Shown here: piece after piece, positions 1 to 7,014 of the stretch | Position numbering within the stretch: position 1 is the stretch's first letter | How the letters are laid out: every line of letters starts with the position of its first letter | Assembly: GCF_049846925.1 (NCBI RefSeq) | Contig: NZ_JBNCMT010000025.1 | Span: 21,449-85,448 of the forward strand | Source of the DNA: Brevibacillus_H sp049846925 | GTDB taxonomy: Bacteria; Bacillota; Bacilli; Brevibacillales; Brevibacillaceae | DNA: 64,000 nt | Direction of reading: 5' to 3' | Position numbers and translations under genes: made by a program | Notes under the pieces: model-generated | What the model saw: only the letters and a program-made list of their open reading frames with translations | Told to the model about the DNA's origin: nothing | Database searches by the model: none

Positions 1-112
1 CTACGTACTCATAAGGAATGGTTTCCAGAATATCGACCATGATTGCTGTCTCGTCCTGTGTATCGAAACGAATGTTGTTGTATTTGCTGTGGTTATGTTC
101 TACTACTGCCAT
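1..112 (-). CDS. queF: Probable NADPH-dependent 7-cyano-7-deazaguanine reductase QueF, N-terminal part only
   Basis: Only the first 37 codons lie in the window; the rest is beyond base 1. The ATG at 112 is preceded by a GAAAGGAAG ribosome site. The visible peptide contains LETIPYEYV, which resembles the LETF-YEY stretch near the start of the short form of QueF, the enzyme that reduces preQ0 to preQ1. The gene follows queD-queE-queC on the same strand, and QueF is the step missing from that set. The family call is therefore partly from context. A 141-bp palindromic repeat separates it from queC, so its expression relative to queC may differ. Confidence 0.55.
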   Translation of the reverse strand, partial: MAVVEHNHSKYNNIRFDTQDETAIMVDILETIPYEYV

Positions 113-141
113 TGTGCATCTTCCTTTCAATTTTTAAATCT

Positions 142-282
142 GTTCAAAAAGGAGGACAAACAGAGCCTCGAAGTTCAAGGCGCGGAAGACCCGAGCAGCG
201 GAACGTAGGTGAGTCTACGTGAGCAGCGGAGGGGCAACGCAACGCAGAAATTCGAACGCTATGTTTCCCGGACTTTTTGAAC
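142..282. repeat. Intergenic palindromic repeat, long copy of the GTTCAAAAAG family
   Basis: The element has perfect 10-bp inverted ends, GTTCAAAAAG at 142-151 and CTTTTTGAAC at 273-282. Inside, two direct copies of GAGCAGCGGA flank a small ACGTAG/CTACGT hairpin. It begins five bases before the queC stop codon and fills most of the gap to the queF-like gene. Shorter copies with the same ends lie at 25967-26000 and 44898-44927. It encodes no convincing protein. It looks like a non-autonomous palindromic element that may fold in the que transcript. Confidence 0.75.
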
Positions 283-286
283 TTCC

Positions 287-982
287 TTACCACTCGACTG
301 GTATTGCATATGGAATAGGGTCCTTGGCTCCCGCTTCCTTGAACCCTTTGATACGCAGACGACAACTGTCGCATACTCCGCATGCTTCTTCATCGCCTTG
401 ATAACAAGAGGTCGTCAAATGATACGGAACACCGAGAGAAAGACCGAGCTTGACCGTATCGGCTTTGCTCAAATTTTGCAGCGGTGTCTCGATGGAGAGC
501 CTGGTTCCCTCTGCTCCCACTCTGGTTGCCAGATTAATCGTACCGCTCATCGATTGGATGAATGCTGGACGACAATCCGGATAGCCGCTAAAATCAACGG
601 CACTTACCCCGATGTAAATCCGTGTAGCACCGATCACTTCAGCATAAGCGGTTGCTAACGACAAAAAGATGAGGTTTCGTGCAGGTACATAGGTTGCAGG
701 AATACCGTCTTCCACGCCATCGGTTGGTACCTCCACAGAATCATCAGTCAACGCACTTCCGCCAATTTCTCTGAGGAAACCCATATTGACGACTTTGTGC
801 TGTTTTACTTCATAGAAAGCGGCTATTTTGCGGGCTTGCTCTACTTCCCGATTATGAAGCTGACCGTAGTCGAACGTTAGCGGATACAACTCAAACCCCG
901 CTTCCTTGGCAATTCCCATGCAGGTTGTGCTATCAAGACCACCGCTTAAAACGACAACGGCTTTTGGTTGTGTTGAGATCAT
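287..982 (-). CDS. queC: 7-cyano-7-deazaguanine (preQ0) synthase QueC
   Basis: QueC is a cytosolic ATP-dependent enzyme that converts 7-carboxy-7-deazaguanine and ammonia to preQ0 in queuosine biosynthesis. The 231-residue protein has the PP-loop SGGLDST at residues 13-19, which binds ATP. Near the C-terminus a cysteine cluster (C-x7-C-x2-C-x2-C, in the stretch CYQGDEEACGVCDSC) supplies the zinc ligands. The length is normal for the family. It is the third gene of a minus-strand operon, 12 bp after queE, and should be controlled by the preQ1 riboswitch in front of queD. The stop codon lies against the 142-282 repeat. Confidence 0.97.
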   Translation of the reverse strand: MISTQPKAVVVLSGGLDSTTCMGIAKEAGFELYPLTFDYGQLHNREVEQARKIAAFYEVKQHKVVNMGFLREIGGSALTDDSVEVPTDGVEDGIPATYVPARNLIFLSLATAYAEVIGATRIYIGVSAVDFSGYPDCRPAFIQSMSGTINLATRVGAEGTRLSIETPLQNLSKADTVKLGLSLGVPYHLTTSCYQGDEEACGVCDSCRLRIKGFKEAGAKDPIPYAIPVEW

Positions 983-994
983 GCGTGTCTCCTC

Positions 995-1735
995 CTATAC
1001 GCCCCTCATCTCTGGATGCCAGATGACTTTATGGATTTGAAGGTTTAATTTGATTCCTTTGCGACCCGACTGAAGAATTTTATCTACTAACTTCGCAGGC
1101 GGCATCGTTTCCCATACGGGGCTGAATAAGGCTAGTGCTTGCGGTTGGTATTGATCCAGTACTTGACAGGCAACCGTAAAATCGGTGTCATCTGCCACGA
1201 CAAACTTCAGTTCATCCTGCGGTTCAAGTAACTCCAGATTTCCTTCGATCATTCGCTCCATCTCACCGCTGCCCGGCAGCTTGTAATCCATGATGAAACG
1301 AACTTTGTTCTTAATAGAAGAATTGGATGATCGAAGGGCGACAAAATCGGTTAAATCAATAGCCCCGTTGGTTTCGATATGAATGTCTATGACCGCATCG
1401 ATTTGTGACAATGCCTCTACCAGAGCAAGAGATTTTTCTCCGTGCATCAGGGGTTCTCCACCCGTCAGGCAGACATAGTGGTTGCCCAATTCTTCTACCT
1501 GCTGGACAATCTCCTGAATCGTAGCCATAAACTCTGGAGGATGTGGTGCGTAGCTGTAGACGGTATCGCACCAGGTGCAACGAAGATTGCAGTTGTATAT
1601 TCTGACGAAAGTAGTCGGAAATCCAGCTCTCGTTCCTTCTCCCTCGACCGTTTGAAAAATCTCCACCATCGGAAGCTTCCATTGTAGTTTCGCTTCCATC
1701 GAAAGGTCTTCATGAAGTTGATTGATCGCTTCCAT
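995..1735 (-). CDS. queE: 7-carboxy-7-deazaguanine synthase QueE (radical SAM)
   Basis: QueE is a radical-SAM enzyme that contracts the pterin ring of 6-carboxytetrahydropterin to 7-carboxy-7-deazaguanine. The CX3CX2C motif CNLRCTWC (C49, C53, C56) binds the 4Fe-4S cluster, and EGEG at residues 31-34 precedes it, as is usual in QueE. An in-frame upstream extension to 1792 exists, but it overlaps queD. The ATG at 1735 has a GGAGGAAGAG ribosome site and starts one base after the queD stop codon, so I chose it (246 aa). The arrangement suggests translational coupling within queD-queE-queC. Confidence 0.95.
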   Translation of the reverse strand: MEAINQLHEDLSMEAKLQWKLPMVEIFQTVEGEGTRAGFPTTFVRIYNCNLRCTWCDTVYSYAPHPPEFMATIQEIVQQVEELGNHYVCLTGGEPLMHGEKSLALVEALSQIDAVIDIHIETNGAIDLTDFVALRSSNSSIKNKVRFIMDYKLPGSGEMERMIEGNLELLEPQDELKFVVADDTDFTVACQVLDQYQPQALALFSPVWETMPPAKLVDKILQSGRKGIKLNLQIHKVIWHPEMRGV

Positions 1736-1736
1736 C

Positions 1737-2213
1737 CTACTCTTCCTCCATCCACTCACGGAGTAACGTAGCATAGCTGGTAGGAGTTTCATACAGCTTC
1801 AGCTTCTCTATACGGCAGCCTGTTTGTTTCAGTCCTGCGCTTTCCAGATGCTGATCAATTTGCTCCCAGATCCATACGATCATATTTTCTGCTGTAGTGT
1901 TCATTGGTGGCAGAGTCTCATTTAGATAGCGGTGATCCAGCTTGTCTTTGATTACCTGTTCATAGATCAGCTTGATCGTACCGAAATCGACGCTAATTCC
2001 AATCTCATTGACAAAGCCGCTGATGGTAATCTCCAGATGATAGGTGTGTCCATGCAAGTTGATGCACTTTCCTTCATACATATGAAGATGGTGGGCGGCA
2101 TCGAATGTGAATGTTTTCGTTACTGCAACCCGCTTGTTGTGATAGCGCAGTTGCTCGGGGTGAATGTCCTCATGCAGCTTCTGCACCTTGCGTGGAAAAT
2201 CAAATGTGGACAT
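1737..2213 (-). CDS. queD: 6-carboxy-5,6,7,8-tetrahydropterin synthase QueD
   Basis: QueD turns 7,8-dihydroneopterin triphosphate into 6-carboxytetrahydropterin, the first dedicated step to queuosine. The 158-residue protein shows the family signature: His 41/42 and the C50-x3-H54-G-H56 segment (KCINLHGHTYH) supply zinc ligands and the catalytic cysteine, DHRYLNE near residue 93 supplies the catalytic Asp/His, and TAEN follows. A GGAGGTGAC ribosome site precedes the ATG. It is the first gene of the operon and sits directly behind the preQ1-I riboswitch, which fits feedback control by the pathway product. Confidence 0.96.
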   Translation of the reverse strand: MSTFDFPRKVQKLHEDIHPEQLRYHNKRVAVTKTFTFDAAHHLHMYEGKCINLHGHTYHLEITISGFVNEIGISVDFGTIKLIYEQVIKDKLDHRYLNETLPPMNTTAENMIVWIWEQIDQHLESAGLKQTGCRIEKLKLYETPTSYATLLREWMEEE

Positions 2214-2307
2214 CTAGATAGTCACCTCCACGTGAGCAATCGGATTCAAACTTGTATTCATTTCGTAATCCTCACTTCCATTTGGATAAGGGAGAAGGAA
2301 TTGGAAA

Positions 2308-2365
2308 ATAATAAAAACCACTCATCACGCATGCAATTACTCAAAAATCGGCGCGGAGAGTGGTC
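2308..2365 (-). terminator. Attenuator terminator of the preQ1 riboswitch
   Basis: On the minus strand GACCACTC pairs with GAGTGGT across a long loop and is followed by TTTTTATTAT, a rho-independent terminator between the aptamer and queD. Its 5' arm overlaps the ACTCTCC segment, which can instead pair with GGAGAGT at 2379-2385 next to the aptamer tail. The two pairings exclude each other, which is the layout of a transcription-attenuating switch. Confidence 0.75.
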
Positions 2366-2383
2366 AGAAAATTTTTCAACTCT

Positions 2384-2426
2384 CCCCTAGTTTTGTTTAG
2401 CGAGAGGAGGGGGTCCCGAACTCTCG
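2384..2426 (-). promoter_or_regulatory. preQ1-I riboswitch aptamer upstream of queDEC
   Basis: The minus strand has a stem CGAGAG/CTCTCG enclosing a loop with TTC and a CCCCC run, then the A-rich tail CTAAACAAAACTAGGGG. The tail closely resembles the AACAAAAC-AGGG tail of known type II preQ1-I aptamers, and its GGGG can pair with the loop C-run to form the H-type pseudoknot. A candidate sigma-A promoter lies just upstream (TTCTCA, 17 bp, TATGAT). A terminator/antiterminator pair follows. Placement before queD agrees with known preQ1 control. I read this by eye; a covariance-model search would settle it. Confidence 0.78.
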
Positions 2427-2440
2427 TTATTCACTTGTAC

Positions 2441-2469
2441 ATCATAGCAGATCAGCAGATTCATGAGAA
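2441..2469 (-). promoter_or_regulatory. Probable sigma-A promoter of the que operon
   Basis: On the minus strand the -35-like TTCTCA (2464-2469) and the -10 box TATGAT (2441-2446) are 17 bp apart. Transcription would start just before the preQ1 aptamer. Confidence 0.5.
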
Positions 2470-2474
2470 GTGTA

Positions 2475-2503
2475 TTGACAAAATAATAAATTGGAATTAA
2501 AGT
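2475..2503 (+). promoter_or_regulatory. Sigma-A promoter of tcyABC
   Basis: A perfect -35 box TTGACA (2475-2480) is followed after 17 bp by TAAAGT (2498-2503). It lies about 40 bp before the tcyA start and diverges from the que promoter. Confidence 0.6.
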
Positions 2504-2544
2504 AGCAACATTAAATCATATCGGTTTACTGGGGGATTACATCT

Positions 2545-3384
2545 ATGAAAAAAATTTCTTCACTAATGTTTATGTTTCTTGCACTTGTCGTAGTCTTAGC
2601 AGGTTGCGGCTCACCGTCCGCTCAAGCTCCAAATACAGGCACTGCTCCAGCCACACCAGCGACTGAAACAAAAGAACCAGCCAATTTGCTCGAAAAAGTA
2701 AAAGCAGATGGCAAGCTGTTGATTGGTACTGAAGGAACCTATGCACCGTTTACATTCCATGACCAATCTGGAAAATTGACCGGCTTTGACGTGGAAATTG
2801 CCGAAGAAATCGCAAACCGCCTTGGTGTAAAAGCTGAATTCATGGAAACACAATGGGATGCTATGTTTGCCGGACTTGATTCCAAACGTTTCGACATGAT
2901 TGCCAACCAAGTAGGAATTCGTCCTGATCGTCAGGAAAAATACGATTTTTCTAACCCGTACATTGTTTCTAGTGCTGTACTTGTCACACACAAAGACAAT
3001 ACAACGGTAAAAGGTTTTGAAGATATTAAAGGTTTAAAAGCAGCTCAAACATTAACAAGCAACCTGACTGAAATCGCAAAACAAAACGGCGCTGAGATTG
3101 TTGCTGTAGAAGGCTTCAACCAGGCGATTGACTTGCTTGCCTCCAAACGTGTTGACGTAACAATCAATGATGGATTGTCCTTGCTTGATTTTCTCAACCA
3201 AAAACCTGACACACCAATCAAGATCGTTGCCAAGCACTCAGATGTTGCGAAAAACGGTCTCATGTTCCGCAAAGGCAGCACTGAACTTGTAGATGCAGTA
3301 AACAAAGCGTTGGACGAAATGCAAAAAGATGGCACATACCTGAAAATCTCTGAGAAATGGTTTGGTGCCGATGTTTCTAAATAA
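2545..3384 (+). CDS. tcyA: Cystine/amino-acid ABC transporter substrate-binding lipoprotein TcyA
   Basis: This is a family-3 extracellular solute-binding protein, 279 aa, that captures its ligand outside the membrane and hands it to the TcyB permease. A lipoprotein signal peptide ends in the lipobox LAGC (C21). The mature part has the hallmarks GTEGTYAPF and LTGFDVEIAEEIA, then ETQWDAMFAGL and DMIANQVG. It ends with ISEKWFGADVSK. Several of these stretches match my memory of Bacillus subtilis TcyA, which is why I prefer cystine as substrate; family members for glutamine or arginine look similar, so the ligand is inferred. It is the first gene of a three-gene operon. Confidence 0.85.
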   Translation: MKKISSLMFMFLALVVVLAGCGSPSAQAPNTGTAPATPATETKEPANLLEKVKADGKLLIGTEGTYAPFTFHDQSGKLTGFDVEIAEEIANRLGVKAEFMETQWDAMFAGLDSKRFDMIANQVGIRPDRQEKYDFSNPYIVSSAVLVTHKDNTTVKGFEDIKGLKAAQTLTSNLTEIAKQNGAEIVAVEGFNQAIDLLASKRVDVTINDGLSLLDFLNQKPDTPIKIVAKHSDVAKNGLMFRKGSTELVDAVNKALDEMQKDGTYLKISEKWFGADVSK

Positions 3385-4066
3385 CCTGTTCGATGACCCT
3401 CAAAAACTAGCGCGCTGGATTGACATTGCGCAAAGCTCCTTTCTCCCTTTGGCGAAAGGAGCCTTCACTTTTTCTTTAAGCTTAACGTTGGTCTCTTTTG
3501 CAATCGGTCTTGTTATTGCAATCATTACAGCATTGGCCCGTCTATCCAAAGTAGGAATTTTTCGTTGGGTTGCTCGTGCCTATGTGTCGATCATTAGAGG
3601 GACTCCACTACTCGTCCAGTTGTTCATTATCTTTTTCGGTTTGCCGAGCGTTGGCGTCACCATTGATCCATTTCCGTCTGCTGTGATCGGATTTTCATTG
3701 AATGTCGGAGCCTATTGCTCGGAAATCGTCCGTGCAGCAATACTTTCTGTCGCAAAAGGACAATGGGAAGCCGCATACTCATTGGGTATGACATATACAC
3801 AAGCATTGAAACGCATTATTTTGCCACAAGCGGCACGCGTCTCTATTCCGCCTTTATCCAATTCCTTCATCAGTCTGGTGAAAGATACATCACTTGCTGC
3901 TGCGATACTGGTTCCGGAGATGACCCGTAAGGCACAAGAAATTGCTGCGGCCACATACGAACCATTGCTAGTCTACTCTGAGGCTGCTTTCATTTACTGG
4001 ATCATTTGTACTGCCCTCTCTGTTGTGCAAGAAAGATTAGAAAAACGATTAGACCGCTACGTGTAA
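3371..4066 (+). CDS. tcyB: Cystine/amino-acid ABC transporter permease TcyB
   Basis: This is a polar amino-acid ABC permease of the HisMQ type, 231 aa. It has about five hydrophobic segments, the RGTPLLVQ motif typical of the family, and the coupling-loop region EAAYSLGMTYTQALKRIILPQAAR that contacts the ATPase. A TTG at 3362 could extend it by three residues; the ATG at 3371 gives the usual MFLNNLF beginning and overlaps tcyA by 14 bp. No strong ribosome site is visible, so translation is probably coupled to tcyA. With TcyA and TcyC it forms one importer. Confidence 0.88.
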   Translation: MFLNNLFDDPQKLARWIDIAQSSFLPLAKGAFTFSLSLTLVSFAIGLVIAIITALARLSKVGIFRWVARAYVSIIRGTPLLVQLFIIFFGLPSVGVTIDPFPSAVIGFSLNVGAYCSEIVRAAILSVAKGQWEAAYSLGMTYTQALKRIILPQAARVSIPPLSNSFISLVKDTSLAAAILVPEMTRKAQEIAAATYEPLLVYSEAAFIYWIICTALSVVQERLEKRLDRYV

Positions 4067-4087
4067 TGCAGGAGGGGGACTGAAACT

Positions 4088-4825
4088 GTGATAACGATTC
4101 AAAATTTACACAAACGTTTTGGAAATCTTCACGTGCTAAAAGGGGTTTCCCTGACTGTCGAAAAAGGAAAAGTAGTTGTCATCATCGGCCCGTCCGGTTC
4201 TGGAAAAACCACCCTGCTTCGCTGCCTCAACATCCTAGAGCAACCCGATGAAGGTGTCGTAGGAATCAATCAGCTTCATCTGGATTTCTCCAAACGTGTA
4301 GACAAACAGCAAATATCAACTCTGCGCAAGCAGACTGGCATGGTTTTCCAAAGCTACAACCTGTTCCCGCATATGACCGCTGTTGAGAATGTCATGGAAG
4401 GTCCTGTAACCGTTCAGAAAAAATCAAAGGAAGAAGCACGGCAAAAAGCACAGCGACTGCTTGCCAAGGTCGGGCTTGCTGACAAGCTGGATTACTTCCC
4501 TTCCCAGCTTTCTGGAGGACAACAGCAACGGGTGGGGATTGCCCGGGCATTGGCGATGGACCCGAATGTCATGTTGTTCGATGAACCGACCTCTGCTCTC
4601 GACCCCGAGCTGGTAGGCGAAGTGTTGAAAGCAATCAAGGAACTGGCACAGGAGGGAATGACGATGGTGATTGTCAGTCACGAGATGAGCTTTGCCCGAG
4701 AAGTAGCCGATGAGGTTATTTTTATGGATCAAGGTGTCATCGTGGAACGTGGTACACCAGCCAAGGTATTCCAACAGCCAGACCAGGAACGCACCCGACA
4801 ATTTTTGAAGCTGCTTGAGAAATAA
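4088..4825 (+). CDS. tcyC: Cystine/amino-acid ABC transporter ATP-binding protein TcyC
   Basis: This is the ATPase subunit of a polar amino-acid importer, 245 aa. The Walker A motif GPSGSGKT spans residues 34-41, the signature LSGGQQQR lies near residue 140, and Walker B with the D-loop reads VMLFDEPTSALDPE. The H-loop histidine is in VIVSHEM. The start is GTG at 4088, with an AGGAGGGGG ribosome site ten bases upstream. It is the last gene of tcyABC and is followed by a strong terminator. Confidence 0.92.
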   Translation: MITIQNLHKRFGNLHVLKGVSLTVEKGKVVVIIGPSGSGKTTLLRCLNILEQPDEGVVGINQLHLDFSKRVDKQQISTLRKQTGMVFQSYNLFPHMTAVENVMEGPVTVQKKSKEEARQKAQRLLAKVGLADKLDYFPSQLSGGQQQRVGIARALAMDPNVMLFDEPTSALDPELVGEVLKAIKELAQEGMTMVIVSHEMSFAREVADEVIFMDQGVIVERGTPAKVFQQPDQERTRQFLKLLEK

Positions 4826-4857
4826 TTTTGAAAAATGGTTCTATAGATACTGAGGAG

Positions 4858-4896
4858 AAGGCAGACTACCCGTTACGAGGTAATCTGCCTTTTCTA
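4858..4896 (+). terminator. Rho-independent terminator after tcyC
   Basis: The arms AAGGCAGAcTACC and GGTAaTCTGCCTT form a hairpin with a short loop, followed by TTTTCT. It closes the tcyABC operon. Confidence 0.8.
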
Positions 4897-5042
4897 TTGT
4901 CCTTCCTGTGGGAAACTAGCACCAGTTTCGCTGGGAATGCAGGAGATAATTGGTAACAAAATAGTTACTTTTTACATCTGTTCTCACTATTGGAAATCTC
5001 CTACTCTTGTAAACATAGACACCATGAAGGGTAGGAATCAGC

Positions 5043-6431
5043 ATGAAAATCAGACCATATCTCCTGTTTGCCCTGCTTGCACTCCTTATTACCTCTTTTT
5101 CCACTCCACAAGCAAAAGTAAATGCAGACACCTCTTCCACTAAAACCGTACTCGGCTACTACAACGTCTATTACTCCGGTGACAAAAACTCATATCAATC
5201 ACTTACTTCTTACGGCTCCTACCTGTCTCGTATTTCAACGATGACCTATTCCGTAGATTTGACTGGCAAAGTGGTAGGAACGACTCCAACCGATGCCGTC
5301 TCTTATGCAAACAGCAACAATATTGAGGCCTTTGCAGCATTTACCAATCAACTGAACGGTGGAGGCTTTGACCAGAATTTGGCTCATACGATTCTGTCGG
5401 ATGCTACGATTCGTCAAGCTGCCATTGATAATATTGTAGCTACAGTTAAAAACAACGGATTTACGGGAGCAAATGTAGATTTTGAAAATATGCTCGCTTC
5501 CGACCGTTCGCTATACAGTCAGTTCATCAGCGATTTGCGAGCCAAACTGAACACAAACGGGTACCAACTGATAGTTTCTGTCATGGCGAAAACTTCCGAT
5601 TGTTTTACGTGCAGTTGGTCAGGAGCATTTGATTACGCTGCACTGGGACAAGCTGCTGATTATGTACAGATTATGACCTATGACCAAAACGGTCCATGGG
5701 GTACACCAGGACCTGTCGCTGGAGCCGATTGGGTAGAAAAGGTGTTGCAATTCGCTGTTTCTAAAATCGATTCAAGCAAGGTTCTCATGGGGCTGCCTGC
5801 TTATGGCTATGACTGGAATACGACAGCTTCAACTGGCAAAGCGGTTGCCTGGAAAGCCATTCCGAATCTGATTTCCACCACGGGAAGCACACCAAAGTGG
5901 GATAGCACAGCCCAATCTCCGTTCCTCACGTACAAAGCGTCAGACGGTTCCGATCATACAGTCTGGTACGAAAATGCAGAAAGTATCAAAATCAAGAGCA
6001 ATTTCGCAAATACGTACAACCTGGCTGGTGTGTCCGTATGGTGTTTGCGCTTGGATGACGAAAACTTCTGGAAAGCGGTACATGAAGGGTTGCAGTCAAC
6101 CACATCCGCACCAGCCCCTGTATCCACTGAAACGATTACTACCTTAACTACGAGTAAAAATACTTATCGTCCGGGAGAGACCGTAATCATAACTTCCAAA
6201 GTTACGAACGCCTCCAGTCAACCTTTAGCAGGAGCATCCGTTACGCTTACAATCACTGCACCGACTGGAAAAGTCACTACCTACTCAGGTGTTACCGATA
6301 CTGCCGGGATCAAAAAGTTTTCCGTATCCACCACAAAGAAAAGTACCAAAGGAACTTATAAAGCAACGATTGTAACGAAGTTGGCAAACTATCAAAACAG
6401 TACGTCTACTATCTCGTATGTCTTGCAGTAA
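5043..6431 (+). CDS. Secreted GH18 glycosidase with C-terminal Ig-like domain
   Basis: This 462-residue protein starts with a Sec signal peptide that ends near residue 28 (TPQAKVNA). The body is a glycoside hydrolase family 18 barrel. The catalytic consensus is visible at residues 139-148, GFTGANVDFE, with E148 as the acid and D146 as its partner. Other GH18 strands follow (QIMTYDQNGPWG, VLMGLPAYGYDW, GVSVWCLRLDDE). Residues from about 365 on form a separate Ig-like/bacterial big-domain module (YRPGETVIITSKVTNASSQP). GH18 enzymes cut chitin or related N-acetylglucosamine polymers; the substrate cannot be read here. It stands alone between two terminators. Confidence 0.85.
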   Translation: MKIRPYLLFALLALLITSFSTPQAKVNADTSSTKTVLGYYNVYYSGDKNSYQSLTSYGSYLSRISTMTYSVDLTGKVVGTTPTDAVSYANSNNIEAFAAFTNQLNGGGFDQNLAHTILSDATIRQAAIDNIVATVKNNGFTGANVDFENMLASDRSLYSQFISDLRAKLNTNGYQLIVSVMAKTSDCFTCSWSGAFDYAALGQAADYVQIMTYDQNGPWGTPGPVAGADWVEKVLQFAVSKIDSSKVLMGLPAYGYDWNTTASTGKAVAWKAIPNLISTTGSTPKWDSTAQSPFLTYKASDGSDHTVWYENAESIKIKSNFANTYNLAGVSVWCLRLDDENFWKAVHEGLQSTTSAPAPVSTETITTLTTSKNTYRPGETVIITSKVTNASSQPLAGASVTLTITAPTGKVTTYSGVTDTAGIKKFSVSTTKKSTKGTYKATIVTKLANYQNSTSTISYVLQ

Positions 6432-6455
6432 GAGGTCACGACCATTGAAAGTAGG

Positions 6456-6496
6456 AACACTCCTGAATGAATCAAACCATTCAGGAGTGTTTTCTT
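6456..6496 (+). terminator. Rho-independent terminator after the GH18 gene
   Basis: AACACTCCTGAATG pairs with CATTCAGGAGTGTT around an eight-base loop and runs into TTTTCTTG. Confidence 0.85.
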
Positions 6497-6528
6497 GTTA
6501 GCGTGTTTTTCCGATTCCTGTAGAAAAA

Positions 6529-6606
6529 TTAGTCTTCAAGCAATGAGAAGATGATGAAGATGATGAGGATAATCCAGAAAAAGTTACGTCCTCCAAAGTT
6601 TCCCAT
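6529..6606 (-). CDS. 25-residue hydrophobic peptide
   Basis: This short gene runs from ATG at 6606 to TAA at 6529. A near-perfect ribosome site AAGGAGGG lies eight bases before the ATG. The product starts MGNFGGRNFFW, continues as one run of Ile, Leu and Phe and ends SLLED, so it should be a single membrane helix. It recalls the very small glycine- and isoleucine-rich membrane peptides found in spore formers (YjcZ type), but the match is not close enough to name it. A TTCGT/ACGAA hairpin lies just upstream at about 6640-6675. Confidence 0.65.
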   Translation of the reverse strand: MGNFGGRNFFWIILIIFIIFSLLED

Positions 6607-6903
6607 AGTTACTTCCCTCCTTATTGAATGAAGTTTAGACCAAGCCTTCGTCACATCTCATCTACGAAGGACTTGACCTTATATACCTTATGAGGGAAGC
6701 GTTGGACCTGCATGTATGCTCGTCTACTATTGCTAAAAAAGGGCTTTACACAAACTTAACGTTTTCTCCATCTTTTCTCTATCCCGTCTTAAAAGAAGTT
6801 TCGTATAGTTACTGTGTCAGACCCTACGATGGACATAGCGTCCTTTATTCCTACCACTTTTCGTTGGTCCCCTTCCAGCCGAAAGTGGTCCTTTTTTTCA
6901 TAC
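6607..6903. other. Intergenic stretch without a convincing gene
   Basis: About 300 bases lie between the small peptide gene and the repeat copy at 6904. The only structure I see is an AGTCCTTCGT/ACGAAGGCTT inverted repeat at about 6642-6674, probably in the leader or promoter region of the small peptide. The open frames here lack ribosome sites and protein-like composition. Confidence 0.5.
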
Positions 6904-6986
6904 AATACGGCCATGACCGTTTTGTTGACCGCAAGCGGTCACATCTACTTTAATGAAAAACGTCGAGACGTTTTTCACAGAAAAAA
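6904..6986 (-). repeat. Three-palindrome repeat, copy A
   Basis: This copy, on the minus strand relative to the consensus, carries the three modules in order: AAAAACGTC/GACGTTTTT, GACCGCTTGCGGTC and an ACGG(C/T)CATGACCGT palindrome. It lies between the 25-residue peptide gene and the terminator of the GH15 gene. Other copies are at 18817-18899, 52046-52169 and 57001-57087. Confidence 0.85.
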
Positions 6987-7014
6987 ACGCCTGTCAATCC
7001 CATGACAGGCGTTT
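6981..7014 (-). terminator. Terminator of the GH15 gene
   Basis: On the minus strand AAACGCCTGTC pairs with GACAGGCGTTT around eight bases and is followed by TTTTTCTG. The hairpin starts at the stop codon of the GH15 gene and runs into repeat copy A. Confidence 0.85.

Noticed and set aside
1356..1682. Open frame on the minus strand within queE
   Set aside because: It is a shadow of queE in another frame and has no protein-like motif or ribosome site.
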